This document shows, one piece after another, positions 24,812-32,506 of a stretch of 32,506 bases of DNA (position 1 is the stretch's first letter; each line of letters opens with the position of its first letter). This DNA is from Mediterraneibacter catenae. GTDB lineage: Bacteria; Bacillota; Clostridia; Lachnospirales; Lachnospiraceae. The stretch lies in contig NZ_VMSO01000027.1 in the NCBI RefSeq assembly GCF_008691045.1, forward strand, positions 1 to 32,506. Reading direction: 5' to 3'. Under the pieces are notes generated by a model that worked only from the letters and a program-made list of their open reading frames with translations, was not told where the DNA came from and did not search any database. Position numbers and translations under genes: made by a program.

Positions 24812-26177
24812 ACGGAGAAAGCTGCGCGCATTCCTGACAATCCTTGGTGTTGTCATCGGAACAGCATCTATCGTCGTCATGATCTCCCTGGGACTCGGAC
24901 TCCAGCAGTCCATGTATGAACAGATGGAGCTGGACGGCGGCACGACAGGCCTTACAGTCACGGGGAAATCCGGCGACGGTATGATGTACAGCTACAGCAC
25001 TGATGCGGGCAGTGAAGAAGAGTCGAGTAAATATATCACGGATGATACGATTGAGGAAATAAAAGCACTGGAACATGTAAAGAGTGCGGATCCTGTACTT
25101 AACTTTTCCGCCCTTGCGCTCAAAGGAAAATACGAAGGATATCTTCAGCTGTACGGTATGACGCTGGAAGCAATGGAAAGCCTGAATCTGGAACTGGAAC
25201 CCGGCGGCAGGCTGCCTGATCCGGACAGCCCGGAACTGGAACTTGTATTTGGCAACATGGTCCTTGTTGATTTCTATGAGAAAGGGACGGGAAGCGGATA
25301 CTGGGATACGGGAGAACTGCCGGATATCGATCTCCAGAATGACAAGTTATTTGTGATCCTGGATCAGGACAGCTACTATCAGACGCAGAGCACACCGGAA
25401 ATGGGTGCAGAAGGCGGTGCAGAGGGCGGTGAGAATACTGTCAGGACACCGAAGAAATATGTACTCGGCGCATGCGGGGTTATTGCAGGCGGACCGGATA
25501 CCTATAATACTAATTCTTATAATGTGCTCTGCGATATTTACAAATTAAAAGAATATCTGCAGAAAGAATTCAGGGGGCGTGCAATTCCCGGACAGCCGAC
25601 TACCCAGAGCGGGAAGCCTTACAGTCAGTTCGTCTATTCTTCGGCTTCCGTGCAGGCAGACGATATGGAGAATGTAGAGGAGCTTGCACAGACAATCCGA
25701 AGTCTCGGGTATGACGTGTATACAAATGTAGAATACATAAACGGCATGAAGAAAACCCTTGGCATGGTGCAGGCAGTGCTCGGAGGAATAGGAGCGGTAT
25801 CCCTGCTTGTTGCAGCGATTGGTATTGCTAATACCATGATGATGGCAATCTATGAAAGGACGAAAGAGATTGGAGTTATGAAAGTAATCGGGTGCAGTCT
25901 TAAAAATATCCGTCAGCTCTTTCTTCTGGAAGCTGCGTTCATCGGATTTATCGGAGGCGTCGCCGGTAATGTCTTAAGCCTTATCATTTCGGCGGTCATA
26001 AATGTACTTATCCCCGGGGAGAGCCTGTGGGGGACGGAAGGGAATATCTCATATATTCCGATCTGGCTTATGCTGGCATCCATGGGATTTGCTGTGCTTG
26101 TGGGGATGGCTGCGGGTTATTTCCCGGCAGTCCGCGCGATGAAGCTGAGCCCGCTGGCTGCGATACGGAACGAATAA
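24768..26177 (+). CDS. MacB/FtsX-type ABC transporter permease
   Basis: A 469-residue permease of the MacB class. One N-terminal membrane helix (about 18-45, in RRKLRAFLTILGVVIGTASIVVMISLG) leads into a large extracellular MacB_PCD domain (about 50-325), followed by three C-terminal helices of the FtsX domain, with the coupling segment ERTKEIGVMKVIGCS and a final PAVRAMKLSPLAAIRNE. ATG 24768 follows AGGAGGAG by about 7 nt and overlaps the preceding gene by 44 bp. With the ATPase two genes upstream it forms a complete mechanotransmission ABC unit. The substrate or partner is unknown. An intrinsic terminator follows. Confidence 0.92.
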   Translation: MRWSDLLRMSAGSLKRRKLRAFLTILGVVIGTASIVVMISLGLGLQQSMYEQMELDGGTTGLTVTGKSGDGMMYSYSTDAGSEEESSKYITDDTIEEIKALEHVKSADPVLNFSALALKGKYEGYLQLYGMTLEAMESLNLELEPGGRLPDPDSPELELVFGNMVLVDFYEKGTGSGYWDTGELPDIDLQNDKLFVILDQDSYYQTQSTPEMGAEGGAEGGENTVRTPKKYVLGACGVIAGGPDTYNTNSYNVLCDIYKLKEYLQKEFRGRAIPGQPTTQSGKPYSQFVYSSASVQADDMENVEELAQTIRSLGYDVYTNVEYINGMKKTLGMVQAVLGGIGAVSLLVAAIGIANTMMMAIYERTKEIGVMKVIGCSLKNIRQLFLLEAAFIGFIGGVAGNVLSLIISAVINVLIPGESLWGTEGNISYIPIWLMLASMGFAVLVGMAAGYFPAVRAMKLSPLAAIRNE

Positions 26178-26219
26178 GAAGCATCAGGAGTCGTGTATAA
26201 TCAAGAATAAATAGTAGGG

Positions 26220-26270
26220 AGAAGTTGTATTGCTTTTGATAATAAAAAAGAATACAACTTCTTATTTTAT
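26220..26270 (+). terminator. Rho-independent terminator of the MacB-type operon
   Basis: AGAAGTTGTATT (26220-26231) pairs perfectly with AATACAACTTCT (26251-26262) across a 19-nt AT-rich loop, followed by TATTTTAT. Confidence 0.75.
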
Positions 26271-26307
26271 GCCAAAAATAGAACAATAACTTTGGATAAA
26301 ATGTGAA

Positions 26308-26336
26308 TTGTATTGAAAGTTGTTATGTTGTATGAT
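26308..26336 (+). promoter_or_regulatory. Candidate promoter of araR-araD-araA
   Basis: TTGTAT (26308-26313), a 17-bp spacer and TATGAT (26331-26336). Inverted half-sites ACAATAACTTT (26283-26293) and AAAGTTGTTAT (26316-26326), matching at 9 of 11 positions, flank and enter the promoter and are candidate AraR contacts. Confidence 0.45.
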
Positions 26337-26391
26337 TATGAACAGAAAGTGATATAAGGAGATGTGCTGTATATGGAAAGGGGGCTGGTGG

Positions 26392-27471
26392 ATGCAGAAA
26401 AAGTATGAGCGTATCGTTGCCTGGGTGCAGCAGGAGATCGAGAGCGGGGTGTTGAGCCGCGGAGATAAGCTGCCCTCAGAGAATGATCTGATGGAACGAT
26501 TCGGCGTGAGCCGCCAGACAGTCCGGCGTGCCATGGAAGAGCTGACAGAAAAAAATGTCGTTGAGGGGCGCAGAGGCAGCGGGACTTATGTGACCGCGAA
26601 TACCCGGCGGCTGACGGGGAAGGAAATCAGGATTGCCGTTATGCTGACCTATGTAGATACTTACATTTTTCCCTCGATCATCAAAGGAATCGAATCCGTG
26701 CTCTCACGGGAAGGGTGCATTCTGCAGATTGCCATGACGGATAATGCTGTAGAAAAAGAGCGGACGCTGCTCCGGGAATTTATCCATACCCAGTCGGTGG
26801 ACGGAATTATTGCGGAGACAGTTAAGAGCGCATTGCCGAACCCGAATATGGAACTCTACAGAGAGCTTGAAAAACTGGGGATTCCGGTGCTGTTTGTCAA
26901 TAATTACTACAAAGAGCTGTCTATCCCCCATATCAGTATGGACGACCGAAGGGCGGGTTACCTTGCAGCCAGGCATCTTACAGAGTGCGGGCATACCCGA
27001 ATCGGCGGCATATTCAAGGCGGATGACGGTCAGGGACATCTGCGGTACGCGGGCTACACAGATGCTCTGATGGAGCAGGAGATAAAGATCAGGGGTGATC
27101 AGGTTATCTGGATTGATTCGGAAGAGCTGCGAACGATGGAGGAGGAGAGCGCCAAGTTCGTGAAGAGGATGAAAGGCTGCACGGCATGCGTCTGCTATAA
27201 CGATGAGACGGCATACAAGCTTGTGAATATTTTAAGTAAGGCGGGCCGGAGAGTGCCGGAGGATATTTCCATCGTAGGAATTGATAATTCGGGAGTTGCA
27301 AAGTTCTGTCCCGTGCCGCTGACCTCGGTGGAGAATCCGGCGGAAGAGCTGGGCAGGACTGCTGCTGAGAGTATCGTAGGGAAAATACTCAGAAATGAAA
27401 ATATGGAGACACAGGAATTTATGCCAAAACTTGTGATGCGAAGTTCTGTGCAGGTCATCCATGAGATGTGA
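26392..27471 (+). CDS. araR: Arabinose-responsive repressor, GntR-LacI hybrid
   Basis: A 359-residue AraR-type regulator. Residues 1-70 form a GntR winged helix-turn-helix (GDKLPSENDLMERFGVSRQTVRRAMEEL, then GRRGSGTYV). Residues about 78-355 form a LacI/periplasmic-binding-like effector domain (IRIAVMLTYVDTYIFPSIIKGIE, SVDGIIAE, HISMDDRRAGYLAARHL, PEDISIVGIDNSG). This fusion is the hallmark of AraR, which releases DNA on binding L-arabinose. ATG 26392 has GGGGG 7 nt upstream; an earlier in-frame ATG (26362) directly abuts its only candidate site and is rejected. araD follows 18 bp later, and araA after that, so the repressor is likely autoregulated with its targets. Confidence 0.88.
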   Translation: MQKKYERIVAWVQQEIESGVLSRGDKLPSENDLMERFGVSRQTVRRAMEELTEKNVVEGRRGSGTYVTANTRRLTGKEIRIAVMLTYVDTYIFPSIIKGIESVLSREGCILQIAMTDNAVEKERTLLREFIHTQSVDGIIAETVKSALPNPNMELYRELEKLGIPVLFVNNYYKELSIPHISMDDRRAGYLAARHLTECGHTRIGGIFKADDGQGHLRYAGYTDALMEQEIKIRGDQVIWIDSEELRTMEEESAKFVKRMKGCTACVCYNDETAYKLVNILSKAGRRVPEDISIVGIDNSGVAKFCPVPLTSVENPAEELGRTAAESIVGKILRNENMETQEFMPKLVMRSSVQVIHEM

Positions 27472-27489
27472 ATAAAAGGAGGAAAAATT

Positions 27490-28194
27490 ATGCTGGAACA
27501 TTTGAAGAAAGAAGTCTATGAGGCGAACATGCTTCTGCCCAAATATAATCTCGTGACATTTACATGGGGAAATGTGAGCGGGCTCGACCGAGAGAGCGGC
27601 CTGTTTGTTATCAAGCCGAGCGGTGTGGAGTACGACAGACTGACTCCGGACGACATGGTGGTCGTAGACCTTGAGGGAAACAAAGTAGAGGGAAGATACA
27701 ATCCGTCCTCGGATACACCGACTCATGTTGTGCTCTACAACCGCTTCCCGAAGATCGGGGGAGTCGTTCATACTCATTCGAGCTGGGCGACAAGCTGGGC
27801 ACAGGCGGGAAGAGACATCCCGTGTTACGGAACGACACACGCAGATTACATTTACGGAGAGATTCCATGCGTGAGAAATCTCACGAAAGAGGAGATCGAA
27901 GAAGCATATGAGAAGAATACCGGAGTTCTGATCGCGGATGAGTTTGAGCGGATGGCCAAAGATTATATCGCGGTCCCGGCAGTGCTCTGCAAGAATCACG
28001 GCGTATTTACATGGGGCAAGGATGCCCATGAGGCGGTGCACAATGCTGTAGTCGCAGAGGAAGTGGCAAAGATGGCCGCGCGCTGTGAATTTATCAATCC
28101 TGAAGTAAAACCTGCCCCGCAGGAACTCCAGGACAAGCATTATTACAGAAAGCACGGGGCAAACGCATATTACGGACAGCCCGGTAAAATATAA
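27490..28194 (+). CDS. araD: L-ribulose-5-phosphate 4-epimerase
   Basis: A 234-residue class II aldolase-fold enzyme that converts L-ribulose-5-phosphate to D-xylulose-5-phosphate, the last step of arabinose entry into the pentose phosphate pathway. Zinc-binding and catalytic residues are visible: Asp75 (SSDTPTH), H94 and H96 (VVHTHSSWA), and H170 ([11 protein letters not shown]), matching E. coli AraD D76, H95, H97 and H171. TWGNVSG and IKPSG are the substrate phosphate-binding segments. Full length. A strong AAGGAGG precedes the ATG. It sits between araR and araA in one transcript. Confidence 0.95.
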   Translation: MLEHLKKEVYEANMLLPKYNLVTFTWGNVSGLDRESGLFVIKPSGVEYDRLTPDDMVVVDLEGNKVEGRYNPSSDTPTHVVLYNRFPKIGGVVHTHSSWATSWAQAGRDIPCYGTTHADYIYGEIPCVRNLTKEEIEEAYEKNTGVLIADEFERMAKDYIAVPAVLCKNHGVFTWGKDAHEAVHNAVVAEEVAKMAARCEFINPEVKPAPQELQDKHYYRKHGANAYYGQPGKI

Positions 28195-28222
28195 AATATT
28201 TAAGAATAAGGAGAATGTAAAG

Positions 28223-29719
28223 ATGTTAAAAAGAAAAGAGTACAAGTTCTGGTTCTGTACAGGCTCACAGGATCTCTACGGGGATGAGTGCCTTGCACAT
28301 GTGGCTGAGCATTCACGTATAATTGTTGAGAAACTGAATGAGTCAGGAAATCTTCCGTACGAGGTCGTACTAAAACCGACGCTCATCACGAACGAGCTGA
28401 TACGTAAGACATTCAACGAGGCAAACATGGATGAGACATGTGCGGGCGTGATTACATGGATGCATACATTCTCTCCGGCAAAATCATGGATCCTCGGACT
28501 GCAGGAGTACAGAAAACCGCTCCTTCATCTTCACACCCAGTTCAACCGTGAGATCCCTTATGATACGATCGATATGGATTTCATGAATGAGAACCAGTCC
28601 GCACACGGCGGTCGTGAATACGGGCATATCTTCACCCGCATGGGAATCGAGCGCAAGGTTATCGTCGGATACTGGGAAGATGAACAGGTACAGAAGAAGA
28701 TCGCATCATGGATGCGTACGGCAGTGGGAGTGATCGAGAGCAGCCATGTGCGCGTTATGAGAGTGGCTGACAACATGAGAAACGTTGCGGTTACAGACGG
28801 CGATAAAGTAGAGGCACAGATCAAATTCGGCTGGGAAGTAGACGCTTATCCTGTGAATGAAATTGCAGAGGCAGTGGAGTCTGTGTCCGAGTGCGATGTA
28901 AAAGCGCTTACGGACGAATACTATGACACATATGACATCCTGCTTGAGGGAAGAGATCCGGAAGAATTCCGCCGTCATGTGGCCGTGCAGGCTCAGATCG
29001 AGATCGGATTTGAGCGTTTCCTCGAGGAGAATAATTATCAGGCGATCGTTACACATTTCGGCGACCTCGGAAGTCTGAAACAGCTGCCGGGACTTGCAAT
29101 CCAGAGGCTGATGCAGAAAGGCTACGGCTTTGGCGCAGAGGGAGACTGGAAGACAGCGGCTATGGTGCGTATTATGAAGATTATGACAGAGGGCATGAAC
29201 GATGCGAAGGGAACTTCCTTTATGGAAGATTATACGTACAATCTGGTACCGGGCAAAGAAGGAATCCTGCAGGCTCATATGCTGGAAGTGTGCCCGACAA
29301 TTTCCGACGGTCCGATCAGCATCAAAGTACAGTCGCTTTCCATGGGTGACAGAGAGGATCCGGCAAGACTTGTATTTACGGCGAAGACAGGACCGGCTGT
29401 AGCAACATCCCTTGTCGACCTCGGTAACCGCTTCCGTCTCATCATCAACGATGTAACCTGTAAGAAGACAGAAAAACCTATGCCGAAACTTCCGGTTGCA
29501 ACAGCTTTCTGGACACCGGAACCGAATCTGCAGACAGGAGCGGAGGCGTGGATCCTCTGTGGCGGAGCACACCACACGGCGTTCTCCTACGACCTGACAA
29601 GTGAGCAGATGGGAGACTGGGCAGCAGCCATGGGTATTGAGGCGGTCTATATCGATAAGGACACAACGATCAGAAACCTCAAAAATGAGCTGAGATGGAA
29701 TGAAGCTGCATACAGATAA
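28223..29719 (+). CDS. araA: L-arabinose isomerase
   Basis: A 498-residue isomerase converting L-arabinose to L-ribulose, first step of the pathway. The N-terminal motif FCTGSQDLYG is diagnostic. Metal and catalytic residues corresponding to E. coli E306, E333, H350 and H450 appear as E306 (GFGAEGDWK), E335 (SFMEDYTY), H352 (LQAHMLEV) and H451 (GGAHHTAF). Full length for AraA. AAGGAG stands ahead of the ATG, 28 bp after araD. The gene uses a regular, biased codon set suggesting strong induced expression. The next gene, ddh, starts 133 bp later with its own promoter. Confidence 0.97.
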   Translation: MLKRKEYKFWFCTGSQDLYGDECLAHVAEHSRIIVEKLNESGNLPYEVVLKPTLITNELIRKTFNEANMDETCAGVITWMHTFSPAKSWILGLQEYRKPLLHLHTQFNREIPYDTIDMDFMNENQSAHGGREYGHIFTRMGIERKVIVGYWEDEQVQKKIASWMRTAVGVIESSHVRVMRVADNMRNVAVTDGDKVEAQIKFGWEVDAYPVNEIAEAVESVSECDVKALTDEYYDTYDILLEGRDPEEFRRHVAVQAQIEIGFERFLEENNYQAIVTHFGDLGSLKQLPGLAIQRLMQKGYGFGAEGDWKTAAMVRIMKIMTEGMNDAKGTSFMEDYTYNLVPGKEGILQAHMLEVCPTISDGPISIKVQSLSMGDREDPARLVFTAKTGPAVATSLVDLGNRFRLIINDVTCKKTEKPMPKLPVATAFWTPEPNLQTGAEAWILCGGAHHTAFSYDLTSEQMGDWAAAMGIEAVYIDKDTTIRNLKNELRWNEAAYR

Positions 29720-29776
29720 CGGTCGGGTTCGTACTGTCCGCAACGCAGCACTGTTGTACAAATAGTGAGGTATTCG

Positions 29777-29805
29777 TTGAAAACTTGCTTCCATCCCTGT
29801 ATAAT
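29777..29805 (+). promoter_or_regulatory. Promoter of the diaminopimelate dehydrogenase gene
   Basis: TTGAAA (29777-29782), a 17-bp spacer and perfect TATAAT (29800-29805), 47 bp before the ddh ATG. A palindromic TTGTACAA at 29754-29761, extending to GTACAAAT, resembles one half of Bacillus AraR operators and lies just upstream. Confidence 0.65.
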
Positions 29806-29852
29806 AACAGGCAGAGCATTAAAACAATAAAACAACAGAAAAGGAGCAAGAT

Positions 29853-30839
29853 ATGAGTATAAGAATAGGTATCTTAGGTTATGGAAACCTCGGGAGAGGT
29901 ATTGAGTGTGCTATAAAACAGAATACGGATATGGAGCTTGCGGCAGTATTTACACGCAGGGATCCCTCTGGTGTGACAATACAGACAGAGGGTGTGCCGG
30001 TGTGCAGCGTATCTGAAGCGAAAGATTGGAAAGACAAGATTGATGTTATGATCCTCTGCGGAGGAAGTGCGACAGACCTTCCGGAGCAGACACCGGAATA
30101 TGCCCGCATGTTTAATGTTATTGACAGCTTTGACACTCACGCAAGGATCCCGGAGCACTATGCAAATGTAGACGCAGCCGCAAAAGAGGGAAATAAAATC
30201 GGCATCATTTCTGTGGGCTGGGATCCGGGTATGTTCTCACTTAACAGACTGTATGCGAATGCCATCCTTCCGGACGGAAAAGACTATACATTCTGGGGGA
30301 AGGGCGTAAGCCAGGGTCATTCTGACGCTATCCGCAGAGTGGAGGGCGTCAAAGATGCAAAGCAGTACACGATTCCTGTGGATACAGCACTTGAGGCTGT
30401 AAGAAACGGAGAAAATCCGGAACTGACTACAAGACAGAAGCACACGAGAGAGTGTTTTGTTGTCCTTGAAGAAGGGGCGGACGCGGCGAAAGTCGAGGAA
30501 GAGATCAAGACGATGCCAAACTATTTCTCGGATTATGATACGACTGTACACTTTATCAGCGAAGAAGAGTTGAAGAGAGACCACAGCGGTATTCCGCACG
30601 GCGGATTTGTCTTAAGAAGCGGAAAGACCGGATGGAACGGAGAGAACAGCCACCTTATTGAGTACAGCCTGAAGCTGGATTCAAATCCGGAGTTCACGTC
30701 ATCGGTTCTTGTGGCCTATGCCCGTGCAGCATACCGGCTGTCTCAAGAAGGGCAGAGCGGATGCAGGACAGTCTTTGATATCGCACCTGCGTATTTAAGC
30801 GCGAAGAGCGGTGAAGAGCTGCGCAGGACGATGCTGTAA
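29853..30839 (+). CDS. ddh: meso-Diaminopimelate D-dehydrogenase
   Basis: A 328-residue NADPH-dependent enzyme that makes meso-2,6-diaminopimelate from tetrahydrodipicolinate and ammonia in one step, feeding lysine and peptidoglycan synthesis. The Rossmann motif GYGNLGRG (9-16), LCGGSATDLPEQ, the active-site run ISVGWDPGMFSLNRLY, FWGKGVSQGHSDA and the final QGQSGCRTVFDIAP all match the Corynebacterium glutamicum Ddh pattern. Full length. GGAGC 8 nt before the ATG is its ribosome binding site. It is placed inside the arabinose cluster but has its own consensus promoter, so it may be expressed separately; the kinase downstream could receive transcripts from it. Confidence 0.95.
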   Translation: MSIRIGILGYGNLGRGIECAIKQNTDMELAAVFTRRDPSGVTIQTEGVPVCSVSEAKDWKDKIDVMILCGGSATDLPEQTPEYARMFNVIDSFDTHARIPEHYANVDAAAKEGNKIGIISVGWDPGMFSLNRLYANAILPDGKDYTFWGKGVSQGHSDAIRRVEGVKDAKQYTIPVDTALEAVRNGENPELTTRQKHTRECFVVLEEGADAAKVEEEIKTMPNYFSDYDTTVHFISEEELKRDHSGIPHGGFVLRSGKTGWNGENSHLIEYSLKLDSNPEFTSSVLVAYARAAYRLSQEGQSGCRTVFDIAPAYLSAKSGEELRRTML

Positions 30840-30844
30840 AAAGC

Positions 30845-30861
30845 TTTACAATAATTGTAAA
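30845..30861. promoter_or_regulatory. AT-rich perfect inverted repeat upstream of the ribulokinase
   Basis: TTTACAATAATTGTAAA is an 8-bp perfect inverted repeat around one central base, 29 bp before the kinase ATG. It could be an operator for a sugar-responsive regulator. It is a weak hairpin as RNA and unlikely to terminate well. Confidence 0.4.
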
Positions 30862-30890
30862 AATATCAAATATAAAGGAGGAGTGTGCAA

Positions 30891-32495
30891 ATGAGAAGCA
30901 AAGAAGAGATCAGAGAGATGATAAGCGCCGGACAGGCAGTGCTCGGAATCGAGCTGGGATCGACCAGGATCAAGGCGGTACTCATCGATGTGGATAAATC
31001 ACCTGTTGCTTCAGGAAGCTATGACTGGGAGAACCAGTATGTGGATCACATCTGGACATATGATATCCATGAAGTGTGGAAAGGACTTCAGGGCAGTTAT
31101 CAGGATCTTGTGAAAAATGTTCAGGAAGAGTATGGAGTGACAGTCACAAATCTGGCCGCTGCCGGTGTGAGCGCTATGATGCACGGTTATCTGGCTTTTG
31201 ATGAAAAGGATGAGCTTCTTGTGCCGTTCCGCACCTGGAGAAACACTATTACAGGCGAGGCGTCAGAGAAGCTGTCTGAACTTTTTCAGTATCACATCCC
31301 GCAGCGCTGGAGCATTGCCCATCTGTATCAGGCTATTTTAAACGGCGAGGATCATGTAGATAAAGTACGTTTCTTTACTACTCTTTCCGGATACATACAC
31401 TGGCGGCTTACAGGACAGAAAGTGATCGGAAGCGGAGATGCGGCCGGCATGTTCCCGATCAATATCGAGGCAAAAGACTATGACAGCAGGATGCTGGATC
31501 AGTTTGACGAACTGGTGGCTGATAAGGGATTCCCGTGGAAGATCCGCGACCTTCTCCCTAAAGTGCTCCTTGCAGGTGAAGATGCGGGCAGCCTGACAGA
31601 GGAAGGCGCAAAACTCCTCGATCCTTCCGGCAATCTTGCTTCCGGTATCCCGATGTGCCCGCCTGAAGGTGATGCGGGAACCGGTATGACGGCGACTAAC
31701 AGCGTTGCCGTAAGGACAGGAAATGTCTCTGCCGGAACAAGTGTATTTGCTATGGCAGTGCTTGAAAAAGATCTGACTAAGCCGTACGAGGAGATAGATC
31801 TTGTGACTACTCCGGCGGGAGATCTGGTGGCCATGGTACACTGCAACAACTGTACATCCGATTTGAATGCATGGGTAGGGCTGTTCAAAGAGTTCGCGGA
31901 GAGTTTCGGCATCGATGTAGATATGAACAAACTGTTTGGAACACTCTACAATAAAGCCCTCGAGGGCGATCCGGACTGCGGCGGCCTGCTCGCATACAAC
32001 TACTTCTCAGGCGAGCATATTACCGGGTTCGATGAGGGACGTCCGCTCTTTGTGCGTTCTCCTGAAAGTAAATTCAATCTTGCAAACTTCATGAGAGTCC
32101 ACCTGTACACTTCTCTCGGGGCACTTAAGACAGGAATGGATATCCTGCTCAAAAAGGAAGATGTCAGACTTGACCGTATGATGGGACACGGAGGACTGTT
32201 TAAGACAAGAGGAGTCGGACAGAGAATACTTGCCGGAGCTATCGATACACCTGTATATGTTATGGAAACTGCAGGCGAGGGCGGCGCATGGGGAATTGCC
32301 CTGCTGGCTGATTATCTTGTACGTAAAGAAGAGAACGAAAGTTTGACAGATTATCTTAACAACAAAGTATTCCACGATGCAGAAGGTACGGGGATGGATC
32401 CTGTTGCAGAGGATGTGGAAGGCTATGAAAAATTCATGGAGAGATACACGAAAGGACTTGCAATCGAAAGAGCGGCGGTGGACTGTGAAATCTGA
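30891..32495 (+). CDS. FGGY-family carbohydrate kinase, probable AraK-type ribulokinase
   Basis: A 534-residue sugar kinase of the FGGY family with the actin-like ATPase fold. Phosphate-binding segment 1 is [17 protein letters not shown] (18-34); [15 protein letters not shown] and [12 protein letters not shown] are further conserved segments; the C-terminal domain carries [14 protein letters not shown] and [17 protein letters not shown]. It is not a close match to the classical AraB pattern. Together with AraA and AraD it should supply the missing ATP-dependent step from L-ribulose to L-ribulose-5-phosphate, as reported for the non-orthologous AraK of Clostridium acetobutylicum. ATG 30891 lies 7 nt after AAAGGAGGAG; a GTG at 30885 is too close. 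The stop is complete, 11 bp before the window end. Confidence 0.8.
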   Translation: MRSKEEIREMISAGQAVLGIELGSTRIKAVLIDVDKSPVASGSYDWENQYVDHIWTYDIHEVWKGLQGSYQDLVKNVQEEYGVTVTNLAAAGVSAMMHGYLAFDEKDELLVPFRTWRNTITGEASEKLSELFQYHIPQRWSIAHLYQAILNGEDHVDKVRFFTTLSGYIHWRLTGQKVIGSGDAAGMFPINIEAKDYDSRMLDQFDELVADKGFPWKIRDLLPKVLLAGEDAGSLTEEGAKLLDPSGNLASGIPMCPPEGDAGTGMTATNSVAVRTGNVSAGTSVFAMAVLEKDLTKPYEEIDLVTTPAGDLVAMVHCNNCTSDLNAWVGLFKEFAESFGIDVDMNKLFGTLYNKALEGDPDCGGLLAYNYFSGEHITGFDEGRPLFVRSPESKFNLANFMRVHLYTSLGALKTGMDILLKKEDVRLDRMMGHGGLFKTRGVGQRILAGAIDTPVYVMETAGEGGAWGIALLADYLVRKEENESLTDYLNNKVFHDAEGTGMDPVAEDVEGYEKFMERYTKGLAIERAAVDCEI

Positions 32496-32506
32496 AGTGA
32501 TAGATT

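Noticed and set aside
26373..26408. Eleven-codon frame (MERGLVDAEKV) overlapping the araR start, as a leader peptide
   Set aside because: AAGGAG lies 11 nt upstream and the frame overlaps the araR ATG, so coupling is conceivable, but there is no regulatory codon pattern or further support.
27232..28245. Reverse-strand frame of 337 codons over araR and araD
   Set aside because: Antisense to conserved AraD zinc-site sequence; Cys/Phe/Arg-rich shadow frame.
28706..29794. Reverse-strand frame of 362 codons over araA
   Set aside because: Antisense to conserved isomerase active-site sequence; codon bias of araA explains the open frame.

Overview
This window looks like a chromosomal segment from a Gram-positive gut-type Clostridia, most probably Lachnospiraceae. 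The grounds are strong AGGAGG-type ribosome binding sites, TTGACA/TATAAT promoters with 17-bp spacers, Rho-independent terminators, a sortase-like VQTGD motif, a clostridial-type PII protein, and an arabinose set with AraR, AraD, AraA and a non-classical FGGY kinase. No tRNA, rRNA, CRISPR array, insertion sequence or phage gene was seen. Species cannot be named from the sequence.

Layout. (a) 37-6721: a reverse-strand FMN split-barrel (NimA/PPOX-type) protein diverges from a very large surface metalloprotease of the M26/Zmp (IgA1-protease-like) class. The protease carries a cohesin-like domain, an N-terminal sorting-like motif with two membrane segments, a dockerin-like domain, and duplicated GLUG-type modules on both sides of the catalytic region. 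(b) 6782-10888: a MarR repressor with two operator-like sites in its own promoter, followed by a heterodimeric ABC exporter. (c) 10943-13458: a LysM-GH18 hydrolase and a MATE transporter converge on a shared terminator. (d) 13497-16790: the MATE gene and an Lrp/AsnC regulator diverge from promoters whose -35 boxes share one perfect palindrome; cbiG and a DUF5808-type membrane protein follow. (e) 16846-18829: amtB-glnK on the reverse strand, with a strong terminator-like hairpin in the amtB leader. (f) 18830-20385: cbiJ, a C-terminal remnant of a fructosamine-kinase-like gene at its 3' end, and thpR. (g) 20475-22394: rpsB-tsf. (h) 22402-26270: a MacB-type ATPase and permease with a membrane-anchored COG1361/CARDB-like extracellular protein between them. 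(i) 26308-32495: araR-araD-araA, then meso-diaminopimelate dehydrogenase with its own promoter, then an AraK-like ribulokinase.

How the genes work together. The MarR-ABC set looks like a self-repressed efflux operon. AmtB and GlnK form the usual ammonium transporter and its PII regulator. CbiG and CbiJ are two steps of anaerobic cobalamin synthesis, here separated from each other and from the rest of a cbi cluster. AraA, the kinase and AraD give the three steps from L-arabinose to D-xylulose-5-phosphate under AraR; no sugar transporter is in view. The most unusual item is the multidomain protease: a cohesin-like domain lies before a sorting-like site and a dockerin-like domain lies after it in one chain, which suggests, as inference only, a way to hold the protease at the wall after N-terminal processing.
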